64,000 nt of DNA, taken from positions 30,118,001-30,182,000 of the forward strand of contig NC_133180.1 in assembly GCF_049306965.1 (NCBI RefSeq), read 5' to 3'. Of this stretch, positions 52,944-64,000 are shown piece by piece. Position 1 is the stretch's first letter, and the number at the start of each line of letters is the position of its first letter. Below the pieces are notes generated by a model. The model was not told the origin of the DNA and ran no database searches. It saw nothing but the letters and a program-made list of their open reading frames with translations. Both the position numbers and the translations under genes were made by a program. The stretch comes from Danio rerio (taxonomy: Eukaryota; Chordata; Actinopteri; Cypriniformes; Danionidae).

Positions 52944-55892
52944 TTAGACAGGGGTTGTGGGGGTGGAGGGAGTGGGCGGCACAGTAACAGGATGAAGGCC
53001 GAGATCTAGAGAAGGGGCTTCCTCTGGTTGCGGGGGGCTTTTCTTGGAGGCCTCCAGCTTCTCCTTCAGCAAGTTGTACAGCTCCTTCACCGACTCACTG
53101 CTCTGTAGTTGGGTCAGTTAAGATTTGGATATAATCAGGTTTTTGTGCAAAATGTCGTCATAAATATTTCAATATACAAAGAAACAAAACACTTTTATCA
53201 GTTGTATTTTAAACTAAAATCTACAAACATAAACATGAAAACAAAATAAACTAAATCCAAATAATAGTACAACAACAGTATATAAATAATAATATACAAT
53301 AATAACTTTAACAAAATTGAGCCCATAAGTAGATGAGGTGCCATCTAGTGACTTTCAATGGCAACATTAAAGGGCACCTATGATGAAAATCAACTTTTGT
53401 AAGCAGTTTGGACAGAACTGTCTGTATGTATGGTGTGTCCACAGTCATATTGGAGTGATATAAACCCAACAAGTCTCTTTTTTTTAATTTTCTGATTTTA
53501 AAATAGGACCCAAATCCCAGGGATTTTGAGGCCCACCACAACGTGATGTAGGAGTGTGGTTTCCCCGCCCACCGAATTGATTGAGAGAAGCCATGTTTCT
53601 ATAATAACATGCCCACAGAACATTTTCTGCAAAGAAACTGGGATTAAAATAGTTGTTACAACTCTCTGTGACTTGTATAAGTTTGAAATGTTTTTAAAAC
53701 AGATCATGTTTGTTATCAACAGATTTCACGCTGCCGCCATTTTAAAAGCAAAATTGAGGCTGCGGTGGGAAGAAACTCCGAAGTATTGCCTGGAGTCACA
53801 CAGAAACGTTGTGTACCTGCTGTATATCTAGTCAGTGAAGAGAAAGTGACACAAATTTATAATTTTACTGCCTTTTGATGGCCTCGAAGTTCAGTTCTGA
53901 ATGGATGTTGTAAATAAAAAGAGCCTCATATTTAGCTAAGGAAAATGGCACTACTTTGCTAACGTTTTCTTTTCCAAACACACGTTTTAGATGCCATTTC
54001 GTCACCTTGGAATTATATGGTTCTATCTGCGTTCTGAATGATTTAGAGATATTAAGTTTAAAAGTTTTTGCATTCCATACCAAACAGTATGAATGTAACA
54101 TTTGTTTTTTTTAAAGTCATAAAATGTAAACAAATTCCCATAATGTAAATAAGTTGTCATTTAATAAGAAAATGTCAATATCTCAATTTTGACAAAAATG
54201 TCAGATAGAACCTTATAATTTTAAGACATAATTAGATTGATCAAACTCAAGTTAATGAACTGATTCTTTCACTGTATTAGACTTGTCACAATATTAAATT
54301 TTAGTAGTGAAATAAAAAAAAAGTCCATTTTTCGTTAATGTTTAAGAACTGTTGAGCACGTTCTTAAACACTGCTGATTTGCCATGGTATTCACCAGTGC
54401 TCAACAGAAATGACAGGAATGATTGGCCATGAAGGTCATCAGTTCACTGCACTTCAGAATTTATTCACAATATTTATGCAATACTGCAGCTTTGCGCATA
54501 CATTTAATTCATTTCTTAACATGAAAAAACACTTTTAGCGAGTCTTGTTTCCTTGAAAAATACCTGTTTTGGTGGTTCAAGCGTCTTCATCAAGGTTTCC
54601 ATGTAAGTCGGCAGTACCTTCTGATGGAGATGATTCAGCAAGCGAAGGCAATGCCTGTGAACGTTCTCCTTACTGCAAATCAAAACAAACCATGAGTCAT
54701 GATGAGCATCACAATTTATTCTTATACTACTATTAAAGCTTTTTTTGTTTTATGCTTTGAAAAAAACAAACGAAGATGCAGACCTTGAGAAAGACGTGAG
54801 TAGGAAGTTATCAAAGACAGCAGTACAAAACTCCTCTGTTCCAAACTCATCAGAGAGAAGAGTCAGATGACCAGTGAGCAGATGGAGAAATATATCTCCG
54901 AATGCCATGTCATTATATGTATCCACTGCAAACACACAAACAAAGTGATCAGCAAGTGTGCAGCTTTACTATTAAAACTGATAGGAGTCTGATAGCTGTC
55001 TTACCCAATGCAGGAAGAAGCCGCTGTAAAGCATTTTTATTCCTCAGCTTGGCAATATGCAGAGCATAGTAAAGGCCAATCTCACACGCCACCCTGTTAT
55101 CCAGTATATACCTAAGATGATAGACAGAAATAATAATGATCCAATTAAATTACAATTCTGGACCAAAACTAAAAACTCTGGTTACTGGAAGAAGTAAAGC
55201 TTCCGCTTGCATTGAATTTTTGGTAACACTTTACAATAAGATTGTATTTAATAACATAAACAAACAATAAACAATACATTTATTACAGTATTTGTTCATG
55301 TTAGCTCGTAAAACACAGAAATATGTTAGTTCATGTTAACTCATAGTGAATGTACTAATGTTAACAAGCATGAATTTGTATTTTGATAATGTATTACTAA
55401 ATGCTGAAGTATGATTAATAAATTGTGCACAAGTATTGTTTATTATTACTTTTTTTAGTAAATACATTAATATTAACTAAAGAAACCCTATTGTAAAGTG
55501 TGAGCTCACATTACACCAAATCAAATCACTAGGAAAAAAAAGCTTTTCTTACTTAAGGTTTTCTATTGTTTCTTTTCTAGATATCTAAAAATTCTTAAAT
55601 TAAGTAGCATCTCCTAAACAAGCAAAAATATTGTTTTGTTTTCAGAAATAATTTGAAAATAAGTGAGAAATAGGGTAAATACTCTGTCAGTGGTGGGCTA
55701 CTTTATAACAAGATTATTTTTCTTACCCTATTGGCAGATTATTTAGCTTGTTTTAAGGAAAAACTTGCTTAATCCCGACATATTTCTAAAAACAATACAA
55801 TATTTTTCACTTATATAGAAAATTTCTCTTGATTTAGGAATTTTTAGACTAGAAACTCAACAAACATTCTAAAAAATAATCTTAATGACTAC

Positions 55893-55965
<73 letters not shown>

Positions 55966-58900
55966 CATTTTAAGTGAAGTCTTAAACAGGGTTTCACTAA
56001 TTCAAATTTAAGACTTATTAAGACCATGAAGAATGAAATTTTAGACTTATATTGGGCTAAACGCAAATGATTTTTTTAATGAACTGCAAGAAAATCTTCC
56101 TATCTAATATAATTTGCCTATAATTCTAATTAGTTAAAAAATGTGTCAAAACAAGCAGACCCTAGTTATATACATATATTTTTAATTAACAACATTAAAA
56201 ACTCTTTAAAAACTAAAATGTATACACAAAAGACTGTTCTAAAAGATTTATTGAGATGTATTTGTTGGTGATTGGATATGTGTTGGATCAATTGGGTAGC
56301 TTTACATAAATAGATAAATATATTTTAGACCTACAAGACAACATTTCAGTCAATTTAAGACTAATTTACTATACTTAAAAGTATTCAATGTCCATAAGAA
56401 GCTTGCAATGGTAAATTAAATTATAAGTTAAGATGTTAGCACTTTCAGCACTCATTAGCTAAACTTATAAATTACGCATGATTGTTCATTAGGACTGAAA
56501 GTGAAAAACGTCTTATTATATACTTTTTACAGCAATTATCTTAAGTAGTTGTTATAAGGAATTGGTAAAAAGTTAAAACACACTTTTATTTGGATGGAAT
56601 ATTGAAAAGATCTTTGCTTTTAGTGTGTTTATGATATTAGTTTTCTCAAATAAAATGATGAAACAAAGTTCAGATTTTTCTGTCCTCATGAACATTAAAA
56701 GCACTTCAAGTGTCACACATTCTGGAGTCTGTGTGTGGTTTTACTTCTTATTATAGTTTTTTAATTATTATTGGTTGCAACACTAAAACGAGTGCTTCCT
56801 GAATGTGCAGCATTGAGGAGCAGTGTGTGGGATAAAACAGACACCTGGAGAAGGTTTCAGGCAGAGTGGTAGGGTACGCGAGAGAAGTCTTCTCTTCGCT
56901 CGGCAGTTTCTGCTCCACTGTAAACGTGTAGTCGTCCACCACTATCGACATCATGGCAGGCAGAAAGCGTGTCACCACCTCCAGATCCTGAAGGCAAACA
57001 AGACCCACCTTGTGTAAACCGGACAAATCCATTTCAAACATTAGACTGTTGAGGGCTGATCTTACCATTCGAGGCTCTTTGAAAACCTGACTGTCGATCA
57101 TGTCCCAGGCGCCCTGCCCCAGAGAGAGCATCCGCAGCAGGAGGAGAAGGTCCGGACTGTCCTGCAAATCCACACACAGCACAGATATTTCAGCATTACA
57201 CATATACTATTGCAGTATGCATTCATATCGCTTATACTTTGATGTTTTTATCAGTTTTTAACTTACTTTAAATCATTTTGTTGTGCTTTATAATTAGTTT
57301 TATTTTAATTCAGCTTTAGAAATGTTAGTACTTCCACTAATGAGACAACATTTCTTTTTTTTTCCGGATGTTTATACTTATGTCTTTCTAGTGTTAAAAT
57401 TAGCAGTGATTTGTCAACATTATCTAATCCATTAACAAACACAATACCTTATATTTATATTAATCATATAATACATCTATAAATGATAAGATTTAATAAC
57501 TTTTGTTAATTAATAAAACCATTTTATGCAGGTCCACAGTGCAATAACTGAAGCTAAAATAATTGTGCTGCTTCTAAACATTTCTCGAAATAATATTAAA
57601 TGAAATAGCAAATCTTTTCATTTAATCTAACATTTAATTAATATATTACATATTATGTTATGTAATGCATAACAATAAAAATCATTAAGATACTAGTTCA
57701 TGTTAATAAATTGTGCAGTACAACATTTTAGTTAACATTAACAACACTGTAGAGCACTAAAATCAATGGAAATAAGAAATATGTTTAGTGTAGTGCAGAG
57801 ATGAAGCTGGAGGTCTTACTCTGGGCAGGGCGTCCTGACTCAACAACTCCTGAAGGTTCCTAACAGTGCTCAACACCAGTGTGTTACAGGCAAAGGGGTC
57901 ACAAAGGATCATAGAAAGGTCACTGAGGAAACACAGACAGTGTTACATTGTAAACTTCTATAGGTTTACTATACACTGGGTTGCCTCTTGTCTGTAGAAT
58001 TAAATATGAATCTCATACCCTAACACTTGCTCCTGGCCTTTCTTCACACCATCCAAAAAGCCTTGTAACTCTCGGGCCCGTTTAGCATCCACAAACTTCT
58101 CCCTGATGCAGGCATCCAAACACCAGGAAAACTACAAAAGAGCAAACAGAAACGCTGTTACTTTTCTGATTGTGTATGATTCTGCGTGTTAAGCTTCTGA
58201 TGCACAGCATATGTTTATAAAGTGACCACTGACAAGAATGAGATTTTATTTGCTATATCTTTGTAAGAATTCCAGATTCCATTACATTCCAGATAATCCC
58301 CAATGAACTTGTTTTTCACTTCTTGTTTTTGGTTATTACCAATCTTTATTTTCATTTCTTTCCTAATTTTGAATATAAAATCACTTTTAATACAGAGTTT
58401 AAAACTGAAGTTTTAAAAAGACTTTTTTTTTTTTTAGAGATTTTATTATAACCAGTGGGAACAAAATAAATAAATAAATAAATAAATAATACATATATAC
58501 ATAAATATAATATGTATACATGCTTATATAGGCAAATACATCCATTTCACACATGCATATTTATATAAAGACATGTATAAAATATGAAATTAACCTCATC
58601 AAAATAATACTAAATAAATAAAAAAAGTATAAAATAAAATCTAATAAAAGATTGCCAAACATATTTTCACAATACATAACCTCTAGAATTATGTAAATGT
58701 TCAATTATAAATAATTATATTGTCGTTTAGGAGAAAGCCAGCCATTTACTCCATGTCTTTTCAAATAAAATGACTTTTTAAACTATCAAAGATTCCTATA
58801 TGGGTCATTTTCCACACATATGTGTAAAACTGCTAATTGTTTTTATTTATAAAGATAAGATTTTAGAATATGTGGGGGGAAAAAACAGGAATAATTATAT

Positions 58901-61900
58901 AAGCAGTCAAGCTTGAAATTTATTTTAACCCCTCTGGCAAATTCTGACTTTTGTTCAGAGGCAAATAAATCTTGTACTTCATCTTATTATATTTGGGGAA
59001 AAGCCTGTGTCATCAATAAAAGTAACTTTAAGTCAAACTCTGCCAGGGGTCTGAATCATTTCAGGCTTAATTGTATGCATTTAATTAATATCTGGAATAC
59101 AAATCATTTAGAAAAAGTGATTTATTCTGAAACTTCCAGCAAAGCACCCATTTTGCTTTTGCATCAAAGAGATAATTATGAACAGATCAATCATGTCATG
59201 GATTGCTACAAAGTCTGACTTCCAGAAGTTGTGTTCAGTTCTTGTGTATCTCTTAAGTTATTTTAAATGAACTTGTGAAATGGAAGGCTTCCACATATGT
59301 TGTTGAGTAATCAGAGAGTTAAAGGTGTGTGAAACTGGTAGCTGACCTTGTGACAGGGGTCGACTGAACAGATCTCGCTGATGTCGAGGTCATGAAGGGA
59401 CATGAGCAGCTCCGCTCGCAAGGTGCAGTAATGTACATTACGTGTACGCAGAAACAGCGTTCGCAAGAACTGCAGCACCATATCATAGAGCTTCACGTTC
59501 TTCCCAATCATCTGAGTCAGCTTCAGCACCACCTGTTGGGGGAATGAATAAAAATATACACACTTTAAATGGTTAGATTGATCCTTCTAAATCCTGAAAA
59601 AATTAATCCAAAAGTTTGGAAACACTGTTTTGTAGCAAAGATGCAACACTAATTGTGGCTAAAATTACAATAAAACATTCCATCACTTAAGGTTAAAAGT
59701 AAGGTTTAGAACAACCATTAGAAACACAAAAAATAAGCTTACAAAAAAAGGAATAATAATAAGAAACCAGACTAAAATTATTTAAAGATATAAAACAATA
59801 AACAAAATAAAAAATAAAGATTAAATAACAATTCCATTTAAAACACATTGATGGAAAAAACTGTTTGGGTGTGCACCACATTGTACTTTTTGTTTTTGTG
59901 AGAATTTTGTTTCAGAAACTTCAATACTGATCAATTATCTATTTTTTTTTATATTACCCAGAAGCATACAAATACTAAAGTAGCAGGGGTGACTTTTAGT
60001 TTTACATACTTTTTCCATCTAATAAACAAATGGCTATCAGAAATGCTGACTTGGTTGGTTGTGGCACTCACCTCCCCCTGTCGCCGTGTTTTGGGTGAAG
60101 GGCTGAAAAAGTTGTGCAGGATAGAGAGGTCATTGCTAAAAAGAGCTGCTTCCTTCTCCACAATATACTGTTTCAAGAGAGGAGACACCTCGTCTCCAAA
60201 AAGAGCCTGATTGTCCTGCCAGATTTGCCGTTTCACCTCCACCGCGCAGACTTTGTACAGCTCTTTATCCGCCATCACTTGCTTCAGCTTCTTCTCAGGC
60301 ACCTGCAAGAGAAGGTCACGCTGTCAAAGACGGACAAACCTAAAACTGTTTTGAAATGGTTTGATGTACATTTAAATGTAGTGCAACCTTGAAAAGTGGA
60401 TCACTTGACTACCACATTCAATACAATACAATCAGGATTTCAATGAAAAAGTATTTATAATATTTAACTGATTATTTTTCTGAATGACTGATTTTCTCAG
60501 TGTTTTTCTCTCTCAAAATTTGCATCAATATTTCTTGCATTCATTTGTTGGTCTGCTGTGAAAATTAGTAGCAACATACTTTTAAAAAAAGATAAATAAA
60601 AAGAGCAATAGCAATAAAAAGAGATACTTTACCTAAAGCCTACTATATCATATTTGATACAAAACTACCAAAATGGATGAATGAATGACATTTTTTAAAT
60701 TTGATAAGAGCTGTAAGTAAAAAAAAGTTATTTTACGCCACAAAATAAAATGAGCCGTTTTTTTCTTATTTCAATATTGTCACTACATATATCATACAGG
60801 ACATTAAAATCATGATGTATCAACTGCTGTAATATTACAACTCAGAACACTCTTTTCTGACATGTTTTAGTCTAATGCTTTGAATGGCTGCTGCATGGTT
60901 TTCAAGCAACCAGAAATGTAGCCACTGAATTTACACATCCAGCCAACTTCCAGTTCTCCTACTCCAACTTCTGCAAATAACGTCATCACATGATGCCTCT
61001 CAAAGAACAAATCAGCAGAATTTTTGCATTTGCTTGATTTTGCAATTACTGGATCACAAAATCCTGAAGGGACTAGTAAGAGGTCAGAGCACACATCGGT
61101 ACCTTTGGCAGATGCTTCAGAACTTGCATGACAACCGGCTGTATGGATGGCATCTTCACTAGGGGAAAGCTTTTCTCCAGTAGTTCCTCCAGCTTTACGT
61201 ACCTGAGTGGATTAAGCAGATTGAGAGGTATTATTTATGATCAGCTATGTAAACTCAAGGTTCAAAATCAAAGCTTCTATTCACCTGTCCTCTTCCTTGC
61301 CCTCTGCAATGGTGGCAACACGCTCCATTAGCTTGTCTCGAAGTTCATCAAAGACCGACTGATGAAACTCCAGCCGTGGAGTCCCGTGAAGATCCAGAAA
61401 AGGCAATGCAGACTGTAGGGTTGGCAGCAATATGCCATTTTCCGTCTGTTAAAAATCAATATACAGAAAGGCATTAGTAATTTTTGATAGATCATCATGT
61501 CATAGATTAGTATGTCTTAGACTTTATTTTGCAGCAAGTTGCTATAAGAATAGGGCTTCACAATATATTGCAAAATTATTGTTATTGCGATAACAGCATA
61601 TCCAAAATATCCATGTGAGATCAATTAGTTTCAATTTATGCATTGGTTATTTATCCAAGGTCTACTAATCAGATGGGGCCTTAAAAACTTTATACCGCCC
61701 ACCCCAGCAGTTGCTGTTCTGCTATTAGTTATGCTATTGCTAATCAGAGTCAGAATATCTGCTGAGGATTTCACTCATTCATAGTGTTTTAAAATGTTTG
61801 CATCTTGACACAGTTTTTTTGTTTGAATTAGAATTGATTAGACCTAAATATCTTTTGCCTATTTATTTTAATAACACTAAATGAATTATTTTAAAACAGC

Positions 61901-63860
61901 TAAAAAATAGCATTTTTCTAGGAAAATGTCTTTAAAAAATGATGCGATTCTCAACAACAATAATGCATATTTTCCAGCCCCAGTTAGAATAATCTCAAAA
62001 CAAGTTTAATCTCATCCTCAAACTTATTTGCCCATGTAAATACCTTTAAATATAAATGTATAGAATTAATATGAATTAATAAAACCTTTACGAGTTTGTT
62101 TCTTCTGTCCAGCACAAAATAGGATAATTTGAAAATTATTAGAACTGGTATAGGAATAATTGGAAAATAACCAATAAATTTGTAATCATTTTCACTGTCT
62201 TTTGAGGTATGGTTGAAGTATACTTAATATAGAGCACTAGATGTACTGACAAGGATTTATAGTAAACAATCATTTACATAAAACTTGAATGCATGTTCTA
62301 CTCTATTTAAATATATTTGTAATTACAAATCATAAACGATGAAGTTAGAACAATTAATATATTTATTTTAAACGTAATATTCAATAAAACATTTTTGCCA
62401 AAGTAGACTTAAAATATTTATCAATTATGCTTATGATGTAAATAATATTAAAACTACTCTAAATTATGTTCATTTATTTAACGTGTACTTTAAAGTAAAA
62501 CTTTGAATTTGACATTTAAAAGCTGCCATAAAGTTTACTCTCTTGCATGATGTGGCCTTTTATGTAATGGTAAAATTACTTTATCTGCATGTACAGCTTT
62601 TAATTGTTCAACAGAAATAAGAGTAGACAAAAAGTGCATGCTTAATCAAGTTTAGTGCACTTATACGATATGTTTCTTTATTTAATCAGATAAAAAAAAC
62701 AATTGAGATCAAGATATCATTTACAAGGGTGACCTGGCTAGGATGTCAGCAACACACGACTTATGAAAAAAAAAAAAAGTAAAAAGTAAAGATTATATAA
62801 AAAATACAGTTTAGTTATTCAGCCATACCACATTATAATATGTTAAAAACACATACATTGGAAATGGACTGTTGATGTTTGTTATAAAGATGGAGATAAA
62901 GAGCGAAAAGATTTAATTGGGATGAGCTCAGACATTTTCTGTTCAGACTGAAGAGTATTCCAGGATAAAGGCTCGCCTCCCCATTTCAGTTCGAACCCGT
63001 GAAACAGTCAAATGATAAGATTCACTTGAACGTAGGGCATACTGGCTTTTTGACCTATAAAAAAAGGGAACTTAGGTAAAAAGACGCCAGACCCAGAAAA
63101 GCCTTGTAGACCATAGTCATCCAGGGGGTGTACCTTCTTACATTCAAAGAAGGCCACTCAGCTTTGGCATACAGTTCACAATATTGAGTTAGTCTACGAC
63201 AGGCAGCAACAAACCTCAAAGGCTGAGTTAAGGCTGAGGACATTTGGTTGAGGCATTCATATATAAAACATCACCATTATCAAGCAATGACACAAAGTAT
63301 TTAAGAGCTTTAAGAGAAAAGCAGGACCCCTTTTTTATATTAAGACCCAATCTTACCTCTTAAGCCTAAATACTTTTTTTTAAACAAGAGTAAGCATTAA
63401 GTATTAATACTTATTTCTCAGTTATCAGTACGTTCAAGTTATGAGGTTCTAAAAAGGAATTGCTTAGGAGTAACTAAACGAGCTCAAGAGATATATTGCG
63501 GTGAGGTTATTATATATATTTTATTATTAGTTAATATTATTATTATATTATGCTCGTTATGTTATATATGGCAATATGTATGGTAACAGATTGTCAAATG
63601 ATGAATTGCACAGCCAGACTTTAGATCCTCCCATTATAAACAATGAAGAAGACTGCAGCACGAGCGTGAGGTGCTTTAGGGCTAATGCAAGACATCAGAT
63701 GAAAAATGTAATCACGAACATGACAGACAGGACATGTGTACGTTTGTAAAGATCTAACCTGAAACTGGTCGATTGCTTTGAGAGGTTCAGTACAGTTAGT
63801 CAGAGTTTCTTTCAGATCCTCTCCATTGGATATTCCCAGCTCCGGTAGCCCGGCGAACAT
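52944..63860 (-). CDS. nelfb: Negative elongation factor subunit B (NELF-B/COBRA1; complete, 583 aa)
   Basis: NELF-B is the scaffold subunit of the NELF complex, which with DSIF holds RNA polymerase II in promoter-proximal pause in the nucleus. Coding exons, 5' to 3': 63759-63860, 61285-61445, 61103-61202, 60072-60302, 59347-59532, 58019-58131, 57820-57922, 57066-57161, 56845-56987, 55005-55111, 54784-54925, 54564-54672, 52944-53102. All 13 are phase-consistent and total 1752 nt; human NELFB is about 580 residues. The first ATG gives MFAGLPELGISNGEDLKE, almost as in human. Highly conserved blocks follow: EVKRQIWQDNQALFGDEV, HNFFSPSPKTRRQGE, LYDMVLQFLRTLFLR, LGQGAWDMIDSQVFKEP, FGDIFLHLLTG. The tail is acidic then Pro/Thr-rich and ends in TPTTPV. 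Intron 1 (61446-63758) holds a LINE remnant. A minus-strand AATAAA near 52490, or one near 52585, may end the 3' UTR. No oddities in the protein. Confidence 0.97.
53369..53800. mobile_element. Repeat beginning TTAAAGGGCACCTATGATG, in a nelfb intron
   Basis: The left end AAAGGGCACCTATGATGAAAA and later text (GGACAGAACTGTCTGTATGT, GGTTTCCCCGCCCACCGAAT) look like a common teleost TTAA-flanked MITE. The matching right end is not seen. Overlapping open frames on both strands here have no family resemblance. Confidence 0.45.
54285..54465. mobile_element. Fragment of the element family seen at 23583-24048
   Basis: Shared text includes TTGAGCACGTTCTTAAACAC, TGCTCAACAGAAATGACAG and GGCCATGAAGGTCATCAG. 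It lies in the nelfb intron before the exon at 54564-54672. Confidence 0.55.
55224..55503. mobile_element. MITE with TAACACTTTACAATA ends
   Basis: The left end TAACACTTTACAATAAG and the right end CCCTATTGTAAAGTGTGA are inverted. The interior is rich in TTAACTCATAGTGAATG and ACTAATGTTAACAAGCAT text. It is the better preserved relative of 35629-35925. Confidence 0.75.
55520..55965. repeat. Imperfect palindromic MITE-like segment followed by a (TA)n tract
   Basis: AAGCTTTTCTTACTTAAG, AAAAATTCTTAAATTAAGTAG and, further on, TTCTCTTGATTTAGGAATTT read as a decayed foldback family common in zebrafish. A TA tract of about 68 bp occupies 55895-55962. All lies in a nelfb intron. Confidence 0.5.
61553..61985. 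mobile_element. Probable hAT MITE, decayed, in nelfb intron 1
   Basis: The left end AGGGCTTCACAATATATTGC, followed by TTATTGCGATAACAG, is a typical hAT start. A right end TTTCCAGCCCC near 61984 is only a weak inverted partner. The flanks ATAAGAAT and GTTAGAAT share 6 of 8 bases. Confidence 0.45.
62685..63420 (-). mobile_element. LINE 3' fragment with reverse-transcriptase C-terminal remnant
   Basis: The minus-strand text encodes CELYAKAEWPSLNVRRY followed by MTMVYKAFLGLASFYLSSL. This corresponds to the region just after the reverse transcriptase in fish L2/CR1-type LINEs (WPSL..RRYTHW..LVYKA.LGLLP.YL). The 3' UTR reads TGACATCCTAGCCAGGTCAC and CTTGTAAATGATATCTTGAT, then ATTAAATAAAG. The element is heavily 5'-truncated and its frames are broken. 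It lies in nelfb intron 1. Confidence 0.65.
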
Positions 63861-64000
63861 TTTCACACGCTCTCTAAGTGAAGGCTCCACTTTCAAAACG
63901 ATATCAAATTACATGCATTGACAGCAGAAATAACATAAATGTTGGCTAGATGTGCATTGCTCGTTATCTGTAAATCGCACACTTCCTGGCCGTGCAGCCT
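63861..64000 (-). promoter_or_regulatory. nelfb: nelfb 5' UTR / proximal promoter (cut by window edge)
   Basis: The minus strand has no TATA box. It carries an ETS-type CCAGGAAGTG at 63980-63989, about 120 bp upstream of the ATG and typical of housekeeping promoters. A short upstream ATG at about 63914 closes after a few codons. The actual start site may lie beyond the right edge. Confidence 0.45.

Noticed and set aside
53498-53831. Open frames on both strands in a nelfb intron
   Set aside because: The region is a teleost MITE-like repeat, and neither product resembles a known family.
63055-63243. Frame with AEWPSLNVRRY as a possible host exon
   Set aside because: It matches the post-reverse-transcriptase region of fish LINEs and is followed by a LINE-like 3' UTR and polyadenylation signal.

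Overview
The window is AT-rich vertebrate nuclear DNA, almost certainly from a zebrafish-like cyprinid (Danio). Three multi-exon vertebrate genes and two single-coding-exon GPCR genes lie in a dense field of teleost DNA transposons, LINE and SINE fragments and long (TA)n microsatellites. Several repeat families are ones I know as high-copy in zebrafish. All five genes are on the minus strand. There is no prokaryotic, plasmid or CRISPR content.

Layout by ascending coordinate. (1) 0.6-20 kb: an EHMT1 (GLP) type histone H3K9 methyltransferase gene. Its 5' end is near 19.9 kb, and it runs off the left edge before the pre-SET/SET exons. Its introns hold nested hAT elements, one of which contains a solo LTR. 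(2) 20-22 kb: an intergenic minisatellite and a hAT MITE. (3) 22.7-38.2 kb: a complete 8-exon arrdc1 gene (445 aa). (4) 38.3-40 kb: microsatellite and a Tc1/mariner copy. (5) 40.1-46 kb: two tandem P2Y-like GPCR genes, each with one coding exon and an apparent noncoding 5' exon. (6) 46-52.4 kb: gene-poor, repeat-rich DNA with (TA)n tracts, Tc1/mariner copies and one possible orphan first exon. (7) 52.9-63.9 kb: a complete 13-exon nelfb/COBRA1 gene (583 aa), whose first exon is near the right edge.

The set EHMT1, ARRDC1 and NELFB matches the human 9q34.3 neighbourhood. This independently supports calling the methyltransferase EHMT1 rather than EHMT2. The genes do not form a pathway. EHMT1 is a chromatin repressor, NELF-B is a subunit of the Pol II pausing complex, ARRDC1 is a plasma-membrane arrestin adaptor, and the GPCRs are cell-surface receptors.

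I found no convincing new biological system. The most useful observations are: (a) a substituted histone-mimic motif (AWKT in place of ARKT) in the EHMT1-like protein; (b) three PSAP late-domain motifs plus two PPxY motifs in ARRDC1; (c) two tandem P2Y-like receptors that have both lost the classical nucleotide-binding signature residues; (d) a solo LTR with its own target duplication inside a non-autonomous hAT with an intact target duplication; and (e) a hAT MITE whose empty site is preserved in a second copy of its host element in this same window. Exon coordinates were worked out by hand from splice motifs, reading phase and recalled human proteins. Junctions are phase-consistent but not confirmed by cDNA.
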